From assembly GCA_965262455.1 (NCBI GenBank), contig CBDHFH010000003.1, positions 1 to 64,000 on the forward strand: DNA of 64,000 nt, written 5' to 3'. Both the position numbers and the translations under genes were made by a program. The notes below the pieces were generated by a model. The model did not search any database. It was not told where the DNA came from and saw nothing but the letters and a program-made list of their open reading frames with translations. Origin of the DNA: UBA1858 sp965262455 (GTDB taxonomy: Bacteria; Pseudomonadota; Gammaproteobacteria; UBA4575). Positions 1 through 9,109 of the stretch are shown here, in pieces. Position 1 is the stretch's first letter. Each line of letters begins with the position of its first letter.

Positions 1-3000
1 GTTTACTATCTCCATCAACGATGACAGCAACGAATTTAATGTTAGTGCTGTCACTGATACCGATGTTGCAAGTAACGAAGTCAGTGAAAGTGCCTCTGTT
101 GGAGCGACAGTAGGCGTCACAGCCTTCGCCAGTGATGCTGATGGGGATGCGGTGACTTATAGTTTAACAAGTAATCCAAACAACGCGTTTGCCATTGACC
201 CTAATACCGGTGAAGTCACGGTGGCGGATCCTAGTGGCTTGAACTTCGAAGATGCGACAAGCATGCAGATCGAAGTCACGGCCACCACCGATGACAGTAC
301 ATCATCACAAACATTCACTATTGCGATTAACGACGACACCAATGAGTTTGCCGTCTCGGCAGTGACCGATACCGATGCAGCGAGTAATGAAGTCAGTGAA
401 TCCGCAAGTGTGGGTGCCAGTGTTGGCGTGACCGCGTTTGCCAGTGATGCTGATGGGGATGCGGTGACTTATAGTTTAACAAGTAATCCAAACAATGCGT
501 TTGCCATTGACCCTAATACCGGTGAAGTCACGGTGGCGGATCCTAGTGGCTTGAACTTCGAAGATGCGACAAGCATGCAGATCGAAGTCACGGCGACCAC
601 CGATGACAGTACATCATCACAAACATTCACTATTGCGATCAACAATGACACCAATGAGTTTGCCGTCTCGGCAGTGACTGATACCGATGTTGCAAGTAAC
701 GAAGTCAGTGAAAGTGCCTCTGTTGGAGCGACAGTAGGCGTGACCGCGTTTGCCAGTGATGCTGATGGGGATGCGGTGACTTATAGTTTAACAAGTAATC
801 CAAACAATGCGTTTGCCATTGACCCCAATACCGGTGAAGTCACGGTGGCGGATCCTAGTGGCTTGAACTTCGAAGATGCGACAAGCATGCAGATCGAAGT
901 CACGGCCACCACCGATGACAGCAGTAGTAGTGAAACGTTTACTATCTCCATCAACGATGACAGCAACGAATTTAATGTCAGTGCAGTGACCGATACCGAT
1001 GTCGCAAGTAATGAAGTCAGTGAGTCCGCGAGTGTCGGTGCCACGGTCGGCGTCACGGCGTTTGCCTCGGATGCTGATGGGGATGCGGTGACTTATAGTT
1101 TAACAAGTAATCCAAACAATGCGTTTGCCATTGACCCCAATACCGGTGAAGTCACGGTGGCGGATCCTAGTGGCTTGAACTTCGAAGATGCGACAAGCAT
1201 GCAGATCGAAGTCACGGCCACCACCGATGACAGCAGTAGTAGTGAAACGTTTACTATCTCCATCAACGATGACAGCAACGAATTTAATGTTAGTGCTGTC
1301 ACTGATACCGATGTTGCAAGTAACGAAGTCAGTGAAAGTGCCTCTGTTGGAGCGACAGTAGGCGTGACCGCGTTTGCCAGTGATGCTGATGGGGATGCGG
1401 TGACTTATAGTTTAACAAGTAATCCAAACAATGCGTTTGCCATTGACCCCAATACCGGTGAAGTCACTGTGGCGGATCCTAGTGGCTTGAACTTCGAAGA
1501 TGCGACAAGCATGCAAATCGAAGTCACGGCCACCACCGATGACAGCAGTAGTAGTGAAACGTTTACTATCTCCATCAACGATGACAGCAACGAATTTAAT
1601 GTCAGTGCAGTGACCGATACCGATGTCGCAAGTAATGAAGTCAGTGAGTCCGCGAGTGTCGGTGCCACGGTCGGCGTCACGGCGTTTGCCTCGGATGCTG
1701 ATGGGGATGCGGTGACTTATAGTTTAACAAGTAATCCAAACAATGCGTTTGCCATTGACCCCAATACCGGTGAAGTCACGGTGGCGGATCCTAGTGGCTT
1801 GAACTTCGAAGATGCGACAAGCATGCAGATCGAAGTCACGGCCACCACCGATGACAGCAGTAGTAGTGAAACGTTTACTATCTCCATCAACGATGACAGC
1901 AACGAATTTAATGTTAGTGCTGTCACTGATACCGATGTTGCAAGTAACGAAGTCAGTGAAAGTGCCTCTGTTGGAGCGACAGTAGGCGTCACAGCCTTCG
2001 CCAGTGATGCTGATGGGGATGCGGTGACTTATAGTTTAACAAGTAATCCAAACAACGCGTTTGCCATTGACCCTAATACCGGTGAAGTCACGGTGGCGGA
2101 TCCTAGTGGCTTGAACTTCGAAGATGCGACAAGCATGCAGATCGAAGTCACGGCCACCACCGATGACAGTACATCATCACAAACATTCACTATTGCGATT
2201 AACGACGACACCAATGAGTTTGCCGTCTCGGCAGTGACCGATACCGATGCAGCGAGTAATGAAGTCAGTGAATCCGCAAGTGTGGGTGCCAGTGTTGGCG
2301 TGACCGCGTTTGCCAGTGATGCTGATGGGGATGCGGTGACTTATAGTTTAACAAGTAATCCAAACAATGCGTTTGCCATTGACCCTAATACCGGTGAAGT
2401 CACGGTGGCGGATCCTAGTGGCTTGAACTTCGAAGATGCGACAAGCATGCAGATCGAAGTCACGGCGACCACCGATGACAGTACATCATCACAAACATTC
2501 ACTATTGCGATCAACAATGACACCAATGAGTTTGCCGTCTCGGCAGTGACTGATACCGATGTTGCAAGTAACGAAGTCAGTGAAAGTGCCTCTGTTGGAG
2601 CGACAGTAGGCGTGACCGCGTTTGCCAGTGATGCTGATGGGGATGCGGTGACTTATAGTTTAACAAGTAATCCAAACAATGCGTTTGCCATTGACCCCAA
2701 TACCGGTGAAGTCACGGTGGCGGATCCTAGTGGCTTGAACTTCGAAGATGCGACAAGCATGCAGATCGAAGTCACGGCCACCACCGATGACAGCAGTAGT
2801 AGTGAAACGTTTACTATCTCCATCAACGATGACAGCAACGAATTTAATGTTAGTGCTGTCACTGATACCGATGTTGCAAGTAACGAAGTCAGTGAAAGTG
2901 CCTCTGTTGGAGCGACAGTAGGCGTGACCGCGTTTGCCAGTGATGCTGATGGGGATGCGGTGACTTATAGTTTAACAAGTAATCCAAACAATGCGTTTGC

Positions 3001-3136
3001 CATTGACCCCAATACCGGTGAAGTCACGGTGGCGGATCCTAGTGGCTTGAACTTCGAAGATGCGACAAGCATGCAAATCGAAGTCACGGCCACCACCGAT
3101 GACAGCAGTAGTAGTGAAACGTTTACTATCTCCATC
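1..3136 (+). repeat. Tandem array of ten 312-bp cadherin-like repeat units
   Basis: Ten units of 312 bp (104 codons) run head to tail from the left edge to 3136. Each encodes a module with the shared core SNPNNAFAIDPNTGEVTVAD, as in bacterial cadherin/VCBS-type surface proteins. Units differ mainly in the linker (NVSAVTDTD or AVSAVTDTD) and in the end (SSSSETFTISI or TSSQTFTIAI). There is a higher-order pattern: units 1-3 (1-936) recur as units 7-9 (1873-2808), an offset of 1872 bp or six units, identical where compared. Unit 10 resembles unit 5, so the order reads 1-2-3-4-5-6-1-2-3-5. Near-identity at DNA level implies recent unequal exchange or assembly duplication. Confidence 0.95.
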
Positions 3137-3292
3137 GTTTCACTACTACTGCTGTCATCGGTGGTCGCCGTGACTTCGATCTGCATGCTTGTCGCATCTT
3201 CGAAGTTCAAGCCACTAGGATCCGCCACCGTGACTTCACCGGTATTGGGGTCAATGGCAAACGCATTGTTTGGATTACTTGTTAAACTATAA
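2..3292 (+). CDS. Partial cadherin-like repeat protein, open at left edge, ends antisense after inversion junction
   Basis: The frame is open from base 2, with no start inside the window. It encodes about 1,040 residues of Asp- and Thr-rich cadherin-like modules, each with the calcium-type motif DADGDAVTYSL. Cadherin-like arrays of this kind are typical of giant secreted adhesins exported by type I systems. That is family knowledge; no secretion signal or RTX C-terminus is visible here. The last 52 codons after 3136 are the antisense of the same repeat, read to a chance stop at 3290-3292, so the protein end is not genuine. The real gene probably belongs with the minus-strand N-terminal part at 3797-5494, reoriented by an inversion or a misassembly. 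Confidence 0.6.
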   Translation, partial: FTISINDDSNEFNVSAVTDTDVASNEVSESASVGATVGVTAFASDADGDAVTYSLTSNPNNAFAIDPNTGEVTVADPSGLNFEDATSMQIEVTATTDDSTSSQTFTIAINDDTNEFAVSAVTDTDAASNEVSESASVGASVGVTAFASDADGDAVTYSLTSNPNNAFAIDPNTGEVTVADPSGLNFEDATSMQIEVTATTDDSTSSQTFTIAINNDTNEFAVSAVTDTDVASNEVSESASVGATVGVTAFASDADGDAVTYSLTSNPNNAFAIDPNTGEVTVADPSGLNFEDATSMQIEVTATTDDSSSSETFTISINDDSNEFNVSAVTDTDVASNEVSESASVGATVGVTAFASDADGDAVTYSLTSNPNNAFAIDPNTGEVTVADPSGLNFEDATSMQIEVTATTDDSSSSETFTISINDDSNEFNVSAVTDTDVASNEVSESASVGATVGVTAFASDADGDAVTYSLTSNPNNAFAIDPNTGEVTVADPSGLNFEDATSMQIEVTATTDDSSSSETFTISINDDSNEFNVSAVTDTDVASNEVSESASVGATVGVTAFASDADGDAVTYSLTSNPNNAFAIDPNTGEVTVADPSGLNFEDATSMQIEVTATTDDSSSSETFTISINDDSNEFNVSAVTDTDVASNEVSESASVGATVGVTAFASDADGDAVTYSLTSNPNNAFAIDPNTGEVTVADPSGLNFEDATSMQIEVTATTDDSTSSQTFTIAINDDTNEFAVSAVTDTDAASNEVSESASVGASVGVTAFASDADGDAVTYSLTSNPNNAFAIDPNTGEVTVADPSGLNFEDATSMQIEVTATTDDSTSSQTFTIAINNDTNEFAVSAVTDTDVASNEVSESASVGATVGVTAFASDADGDAVTYSLTSNPNNAFAIDPNTGEVTVADPSGLNFEDATSMQIEVTATTDDSSSSETFTISINDDSNEFNVSAVTDTDVASNEVSESASVGATVGVTAFASDADGDAVTYSLTSNPNNAFAIDPNTGEVTVADPSGLNFEDATSMQIEVTATTDDSSSSETFTISIVSLLLLSSVVAVTSICMLVASSKFKPLGSATVTSPVLGSMANALFGLLVKL

Positions 3293-3330
3293 GTCACCGC
3301 ATCCCCATCAGCATCACTGGCAAACGCGGT
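2927..3330. repeat. Near-perfect inverted repeat at the strand-flip junction
   Basis: The left arm (2927-3120) and the right arm (3137-3330) are reverse complements over 194 bp with two visible mismatches. They are separated by 16 bp that read gtttactatctccatc. The left arm belongs to the + array and the right arm to the - array. The two mismatches mean the right arm is a different repeat unit, not an exact fold-back of the left one. The junction is either a real recombination between opposed units or a chimeric join in the assembly. Confidence 0.9.
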
Positions 3331-3796
3331 GACACCGACACGTGGCACCGACACTCGCGGATTCGCTCACTTCATTACTCGCTGCATCGGTATCAGTGAC
3401 AGCACTAGACATTAAATTCGTTGGTGTCATCGTTGATCGGAGATAGTAAACGTTTCACTGACTGACTGTACTGTCATCGGTGGTGGCCGTGACTTCGATT
3501 TGCATGCTTGTCGCATCTTCGAAGTTAAGACCGGATGGGTCTGCGACGGTCACCTCACCTGTGGTCGGATCAATGGCAAACGCATTGTTTGGATTACTTG
3601 TTAAACTATAAGTCACCGCATCCCCATCAGCATCACGAGGCAAACGCGGTGACACCGACCGTGGCTCCGACACTCGAGGCACTTTCAGACTGACCTCATT
3701 ACTCGCTGACATCGGTATCAGTGACAGCACTAACATTAAATTCGTTGGTGTCATCGTTGATCGGAGATAGTAAACGTTTCACTGACTGAACTGCTG
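3137..3796 (-). pseudogene. Degraded cadherin repeats with multiple indels
   Basis: Two minus-strand copies of the 312-bp unit are recognisable here but are broken by several small insertions and substitutions: near 3340 (extra bases after gacaccgac), near 3409 (cactagacatt for cactaacatt), near 3460-3470, near 3635 (cacgaggc for cactggc) and near 3670-3710. No frame reads through. Intact units on both sides differ from each other by only a few substitutions, so this clustering of indels is abnormal. Poor consensus in a collapsed repeat is the simplest explanation; a decayed segment is the alternative. Confidence 0.75.
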
Positions 3797-5494
3797 TCAT
3801 CGGTGGTGGCCGTGACTTCGATTTGCATGCGATGTCGCATCTTCGAAGTTCAAGCCACTAGGATCCGCCACCGTGACTTCACCGGTATTGGGGTCAATGG
3901 CAAACGCATTGTTTGGATTACTTGTTAAACTATAAGTCACCGCATCCCCATCAGCATCACTGGCAAACGCGGTGACACCGACCGTGGCACCGACACTCGC
4001 GGATTCGCTCACTTCATTACTCGCTGCATCGGTATCAGTAACAGCACTAACATTAAATTCGTTGGTGTCATCGTTGACTGTAAGCGTATAGTTATGAATA
4101 TGTGATTCGCTGTTATTGTCAGTGACAGTCACAGCTAACGCAATCATGCTATCAACTTCATAATCTATGCTTTGTCCATCAACTAACTTTAATGTAGGAG
4201 TGCCGGAAATATTCAACACCTCAAAGCGCGGGTCATCCACGGTAAATATATGCGTGTCATTAATATCTATATCTGTAACAGAAAGCTCGCCAATAATTGC
4301 GCCTGCAGAATTTTCATCTACATCTATACTAGTTAAAACAATACCGACTGGCGCATCATTGTTTCCTTGTACTGTAATCGTGACATCTTGGGTATCAACC
4401 GCCCCTGTTTCATCTTCAACTTGATAAGTAAATGTGACGTCGCGTGTCTCGCCTGCGGCTAGATCTTGAAATTCATCACCGGGAGTGAATGTGAAGCTTC
4501 CATCAGTATTTAAAGCAATATCACCTTGGCCGGTGTCAGCTAGCAACGTATAAGTTAACGCTGCTGAATCAGTATCTGTCGCATTTAATTGACCATTATA
4601 AACAGTATCTTCATCAGCAAATTGATTCGGTGTTGATGCTATTGGTCCATCGTTACTGCCTGTGACGACAATTGTCATCACTGCTGTATCGGTAGCACCC
4701 GCTTGATCACTCACTTGATAACTAAATGTCACATCTCTGGATTCACCGACTGCTAGATCTTGGAAATCATCACCTGGATTGAAGCTATAGCCTCCATCGG
4801 CATCTACTGTCACAGAACCTTGAGAGGGCGGTGTTAGCAAACTGAATGTCAGCACATCTCCGGCATCAGGATCAGTTGCACTTAAAGTGCCACTAAAAAC
4901 TATATCTTCATTAGCAGTAGCACTTGAATCAGATGCATCTGGTGCATTATTTGCAGTGGTTACATCATCAGTTGAACTATCATCTTCATCTTGTTCTGGT
5001 GTGAATAGTATAGCTTCTTCAATTTCTTGATCGACACTTAGTGTTTGAAAAGCACTGTCTGCGTTTGCAGTATTTTGAATATTATTTTGTTCTGCAGGAA
5101 TTAAATCTGGCGTAGGCTCTACCGCTAATTGGGGATCCACACTATTCTGCGGCGATTTTGCACCATACTCACGAGCATTAGACTTTTCACTATCATTTTC
5201 TTGCTCAGCCAAATAAACAGCTGACTCATCAATAATTATGTTTTCAACGGATTCACTGGCAGTCGACTCATCAATAATTTCCTCAGATACTTTTGTTTGC
5301 TGTTGATCCTCTACTTGTTGTTTGCCATCTTCGTCTTGAGGAAACTCAGCGACGTCCATTAAGATGTTTTGCTTAAAATGTTCTTCACGCACACCCGGAT
5401 CTTGTAAAGATTCTTGTGCATTCACTTTTTTTAGAGAGGCTTCCTCATCAACATGATTGATTGAGTCTAAATTCTTGCCTTTATCGTCAGCCAT
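3797..5494 (-). CDS. Giant VCBS/cadherin-like surface protein, N-terminal part (frameshifted downstream)
   Basis: The start is set at the ATG at 5494 (MADDKGKNLD), preceded by a GAGGAA ribosome site; the frame extends 15 codons further upstream without support. Residues 1-183 are acidic, low-complexity and lack a signal peptide or transmembrane segment, as in type I secretion substrates. Residues 184-283 and 284-380 are two VCBS-like domains, both with the pattern FQDLA.GE.RDVTF.YQV. Residues 381-473 form a cadherin-like domain (DVDENSAGAIIGELSVTDID), followed by the first 312-bp-type repeat. A one-base insertion near 3830 (gcatgcgatgtcg for gcatgcttgtcg) shifts the frame and causes an artificial stop at 3797. 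The intact protein would be far longer. Likely role: cell-surface adhesion or biofilm matrix (inference). Confidence 0.8.
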   Translation of the reverse strand: MADDKGKNLDSINHVDEEASLKKVNAQESLQDPGVREEHFKQNILMDVAEFPQDEDGKQQVEDQQQTKVSEEIIDESTASESVENIIIDESAVYLAEQENDSEKSNAREYGAKSPQNSVDPQLAVEPTPDLIPAEQNNIQNTANADSAFQTLSVDQEIEEAILFTPEQDEDDSSTDDVTTANNAPDASDSSATANEDIVFSGTLSATDPDAGDVLTFSLLTPPSQGSVTVDADGGYSFNPGDDFQDLAVGESRDVTFSYQVSDQAGATDTAVMTIVVTGSNDGPIASTPNQFADEDTVYNGQLNATDTDSAALTYTLLADTGQGDIALNTDGSFTFTPGDEFQDLAAGETRDVTFTYQVEDETGAVDTQDVTITVQGNNDAPVGIVLTSIDVDENSAGAIIGELSVTDIDINDTHIFTVDDPRFEVLNISGTPTLKLVDGQSIDYEVDSMIALAVTVTDNNSESHIHNYTLTVNDDTNEFNVSAVTDTDAASNEVSESASVGATVGVTAFASDADGDAVTYSLTSNPNNAFAIDPNTGEVTVADPSGLNFEDATSHANRSHGHHR

Positions 5495-5938
5495 TATCCG
5501 TTCCTCAAGATTACAATATTTTTGGGTATAGGCACCCAATAACTGTATCGGCCAGGGAAATGAATACTTAATTCGCTTTTTGAGAAAGCTAAACGGCTAA
5601 ATTTAAATATGTGAAGTGCATCACAAACAAAACAGTGTGATTAATGAGCAATACTTGATATCCATCACACTATGGAGCTCAGCGTTGATCCATATGCTAA
5701 TTTTGGTTGGTTAATTTATTTACTTAAATTGCCCAAATTAGTTGGATTAAGTGTATACCTTATTACATCAGCGGATAAAATCTGGTTAAGTTATTGTTCG
5801 AGTGAGTAGTATAAACCTGATAATCATGCGCATGTCTGATGTTTCATAAAGCTTTTATGCACCATGTGTCTGCTAGCACATATGACAGATAATGCTTAAT
5901 TAATTTATTAAAGCTACATGATAAATATTTAAACCAGC
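5495..5938. other. 444-bp intergenic region upstream of the giant surface protein gene
   Basis: No ORF or RNA gene is supported here. The region holds a perfect CRP-type palindrome (5610-5625) and a wider dyad GTGTGAT (5635-5641) / ATCACAC (5664-5670). It lies between the start of the surface-protein gene and the 3' end of thiC, both on the minus strand. No clear terminator follows thiC. Confidence 0.7.
5610..5625. promoter_or_regulatory. CRP-type binding site
   Basis: The sequence TGTGA-agtgca-TCACA matches both half-sites of the enterobacterial CRP consensus TGTGA-N6-TCACA exactly. It lies about 116 bp upstream of the surface-protein start codon at 5494. Presence of a CRP/Vfr-family regulator is assumed, not seen in the window. 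Confidence 0.6.
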
Positions 5939-7835
5939 TTAAACAGCTTTATAGATCGAAGCACCTTGTTGTTTGAATTGTTCTGATTTTTCTTTCATGC
6001 CTGATTCAATAGCGACTTTTATATCACCAATACCATTTTTCATCGCATATTCACGCACGTCTTGTGTAATTTTCATTGAGCAGAATTGTGGCCCGCACAT
6101 AGAACAGAAATGAGCGACTTTCGCTGAATCCTTGGGCAGTGTTTTATCGTGAAATTCACGTGCACGTTCGGGATCTAAACTGAGATTAAATTGATCTTCC
6201 CAGCGAAATTCAAAACGCGCTTTGGATAGCGCATTGTCTCGTAACTGTGCACCTGGGTGACCTTTTGCTAAGTCCGCTGCATGGGCAGCAATTTTATAAC
6301 TAATAATTCCATCGCGAACATCTTCTCGGTCTGGTAAGCCTAAATGTTCCTTTGGTGTGACATAGCAAAGCATCGCAGTACCGTACCAGCCAATTTGTGC
6401 CGCACCAATCGCAGAAGTAATGTGATCATATGCAGGTGCAATATCCGTCGTTAAAGGCCCCAAGGTATAAAATGGCGCTTCTAAACAATCGACCAATTCT
6501 TTCTCCATATTTTGTTTAATCATTTGCATTGGTACATGCCCGGGCCCTTCAATCATTACTTGCACATCATGCTGCCAAGCGAGTTGAGTTAACTCTCCTA
6601 ACGTTTCAAGTTCTGCAAATTGTGCTTGATCATTTGCATCTGCCACACACCCCGGGACGCAAACCATCTCCAAGTGAAAACGCCACGTCATACGCTTGCA
6701 TGATTTCACAGATTTCTTCGAAATGCGTATATAAGAAATTTTCTTGGTGATGGGCCAGGCACCATTTGGCCATAATAGATCCGCCTCGCGAAACGATCCC
6801 TGTTAGACGTTGTGCGGTAAGTGGAACATATGCCAAACGAACACCTGCGTGGACAGTAAAATAATCAACACCTTGTTCAGCTTGTTCAATGAGCGTGTCT
6901 TTAAATAACTCCCATGTAAGGTCCTCTGCTTTGCCATTAACTTTTTCCAGCGCTTGATAGATCGGCACAGTTCCGACTGGTACTGGGCTGTTACGCAAGA
7001 TCCACTCGCGCGTTTCATGGATGTGTTTACCGGTACTTAGGTCCATGATGGTGTCACCACCCCAGCGCACGGACCATGCCATCTTTTCCACTTCTTCTAC
7101 CACGGAAGATGTCACGGCGGAATTACCGATATTTGTGTTGACCTTAACCAAGAAATTACGCCCAATTATCATCGGCTCAGATTCGGGATGATTAATATTG
7201 TTGGGAATAATCGCGCGCCCTCGCGCAACTTCTTCGCGCACAAATTCTGGCGTGATGTCCTGATTTAAGTTAGCACCAAAAGATTCACCAGGATGCTGTT
7301 TAAGTAATTTGTGATAACGATCATCTGCACGCAACTCATTTAGGCGCATTGACTCTCTTATAGCAATATATTCCATTTCTGGTGTGATAATGCCTTTTTT
7401 AGCATAATGCATTTGTGTGACATTACGACCTGGCTTTGCTTTTCTTGGCGCATGCTTGACCGGAAAGCGGATATGCTGAGTGGAAGCATCATGTAAACGT
7501 TGCTGACCATAGAGTGATGATAGTTGTTGTAGTTGTATCGTATCATCACGCGCCGCGATCCATTGATCACGAAGACGAGGAATACCTTTAGCCAAATCGA
7601 TTTCAACATCGGGATCGGTTAATGGGCCAGAAGTATCATATATAGGTATTTCCGGGTTGCGCTCAATGCCAGAACTGGTAGTAGTATCATCACAACTCAC
7701 TTCACGCATTGCGACTTGTATAGAATCATCAGACCCTTGCACAAAAATTTTCTTTGAACGTGGGAAAGGACGAGTAACTTCCTCACCAAGTTTTTTAGTC
7801 TGCGAAATCAGTTCTGCTTTTTCAATTACACTCAT
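5939..7835 (-). CDS. thiC: Phosphomethylpyrimidine synthase ThiC (single-base frameshift)
   Basis: ThiC is a radical SAM enzyme that converts aminoimidazole ribotide to the hydroxymethylpyrimidine phosphate of thiamine. The start is the ATG at 7835 (MSVIEKAELI). Two frames join at the run CCCC (6650-6653, + strand): the upstream frame ends in SLGDGLRPG and the downstream frame resumes with CVADANDQAQF. Removing one base restores a 631-residue protein, exactly the length of E. coli ThiC. The C-terminal cluster motif CSMCGPQFC (CxxCxxxxC) is intact. Both halves are well conserved and the break is in a homopolymer, so a sequencing error is more likely than a pseudogene. No TPP riboswitch was recognised upstream. 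Confidence 0.93.
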
Positions 7836-7957
7836 GAAACACCAAACATTCAGATTAGTTAGCGACGACTTATTTTGAATATAAACTGTATTGACCACAT
7901 TGCAATACTTTTAACTGGCCTAATAATGGACACACAAAACATAGGGAGCATTATTTA

Positions 7958-8041
7958 ATGGGCAAAGAGCTTGCTATCATCGATATAAGCACCGTAGAGT
8001 ATGTGCAATTCAGCGACTTTGATAGACACTTATTGATTTAA
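7958..8041 (+). CDS. Possible 27-residue small ORF upstream of the methyltransferase gene
   Basis: ATG at 7958 follows AGGGAG by about 9 nt and opens a 27-codon frame (begins MGKELAIIDIS, stop TAA at 8039-8041). It ends 14 bp before the next gene. It could be a leader peptide or chance. No homologue is recognised and no codon-level support is available from one copy. Confidence 0.25.
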   Translation: MGKELAIIDISTVEYVQFSDFDRHLLI

Positions 8042-8055
8042 CCGGATTATTTAGC

Positions 8056-8709
8056 ATGGATATTGAACAAGCTAGATTCAACATGATTGAGCAGCAAATC
8101 CGCCCCTGGGATGTGCTCGATACAGAAGTACTCGATATCTTTCAGACGGTGCCGCGTGAAGCGTTTGTTAAGCCTGATCAAACCGCTTTGGCCTTTGCCG
8201 ACATCGAACTGCCCTTGGCGCATTCGCAGGTGATGATGTCACCGAAAGTTGAGGGCCGAATGTTGCAGGCACTGAATCTTTCAAGTGATGATGACATCCT
8301 GGAGATTGGCACAGGTAGCGGCTTTATCTCTGCATGTTTGGCGAAAATCGGCAAACATGTCACCACTTATGAATATTATGACGACCTCTCTCAAGCGGCC
8401 AATCAACGTCTCGACAAGCTTGACTACCGTAATATCGACTGTATAGCAGGAGATATTTTTCATCATCTGGATTCGCTTGGGACATATGATGTCATTGCAT
8501 TAACCGGTTCTTTACCTCAAGACGCTGCAATGTTCACTCGGCACTTGAAATTAAATGGGCGTTTGTTTTGTGTCATTGGGGAGCGCCCAGTAATGACTGC
8601 AAAACTATTTACGTGTGTGGCTGAAAATAGCTATCGCGAGGAAGACCTATTTGAAACCGATCTAGCACCATTGCTATCGATTCATAAAAAACAGGAATTT
8701 TCGTTTTGA
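8056..8709 (+). CDS. Protein-L-isoaspartate O-methyltransferase family protein
   Basis: This is a 217-residue member of the PCMT family, which uses S-adenosylmethionine to repair isoaspartyl residues in damaged proteins. The SAM-binding glycine motif ILEIGTGSGF lies at residues 81-90, and the family's substrate-loop region (HSQVMMSPKVEGRML) precedes it. The gene overlaps the rhodanese gene by 3 bp and is followed by tolC and waaA, an arrangement known from other gammaproteobacteria. In that context the protein is often annotated only as PCMT-like, so the isoaspartyl substrate is inferred. Confidence 0.85.
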   Translation: MDIEQARFNMIEQQIRPWDVLDTEVLDIFQTVPREAFVKPDQTALAFADIELPLAHSQVMMSPKVEGRMLQALNLSSDDDILEIGTGSGFISACLAKIGKHVTTYEYYDDLSQAANQRLDKLDYRNIDCIAGDIFHHLDSLGTYDVIALTGSLPQDAAMFTRHLKLNGRLFCVIGERPVMTAKLFTCVAENSYREEDLFETDLAPLLSIHKKQEFSF

Positions 8710-9032
8710 GTTTTAAAGAAATTTCCGCCATAGAGCTTGATCAGTATTTAAAAACCACCAGTAATAACCCTTTATTGCTTGATGTTAGGGAGCCCTGGGA
8801 ATACGAAAAGTGCAATTTGGATAATTCGTTGCTTGTTCCTATGCGTCAGATCCCCACCGCAATGAATGAATTAGATCCAGATCGTGAGACGATTGTCATA
8901 TGCCATCACGGCATTCGCAGCCGATCAGTGGCTTCCTATCTTACACACAATGAATTTACTAACGTTATTAACCTCACAGGCGGTATTGATGCCTGGGCTA
9001 AAACCGTTGACCTTTCTATGGAGACTTATTAA
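8706..9032 (+). CDS. Rhodanese-like domain protein
   Basis: A single rhodanese domain of 108 residues, probably a cytoplasmic sulfurtransferase. The persulfide-forming active-site loop CHHGIRS is present, with the catalytic Cys at residue 66, and the family motif LLLDVREPWEY at residues 23-33. Translation must begin at TTG (8706-8708), which overlaps the TGA stop of the upstream methyltransferase, so the two are translationally coupled. Its physiological sulfur donor and acceptor are unknown. Confidence 0.88.
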   Translation: MSFKEISAIELDQYLKTTSNNPLLLDVREPWEYEKCNLDNSLLVPMRQIPTAMNELDPDRETIVICHHGIRSRSVASYLTHNEFTNVINLTGGIDAWAKTVDLSMETY

Positions 9033-9109
9033 CTTACTGCTTCCTAATGCTATTTCTGCTGTGGCCGATATATACATCAGGAATTATAACTCCACTACTG
9101 ACCAGAAAA

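Noticed and set aside
157..3354. Series of 61-129-codon frames antisense to the repeats
   Set aside because: They are mirror readings of the cadherin repeat and recur at the same period; the sense frame explains them.
1..4080. CRISPR array
   Set aside because: Repeats are 312 bp, contiguous and coding, with no short repeats or unique spacers.
7836..8055. TPP riboswitch for thiC
   Set aside because: No THI-box core could be recognised on the minus strand.
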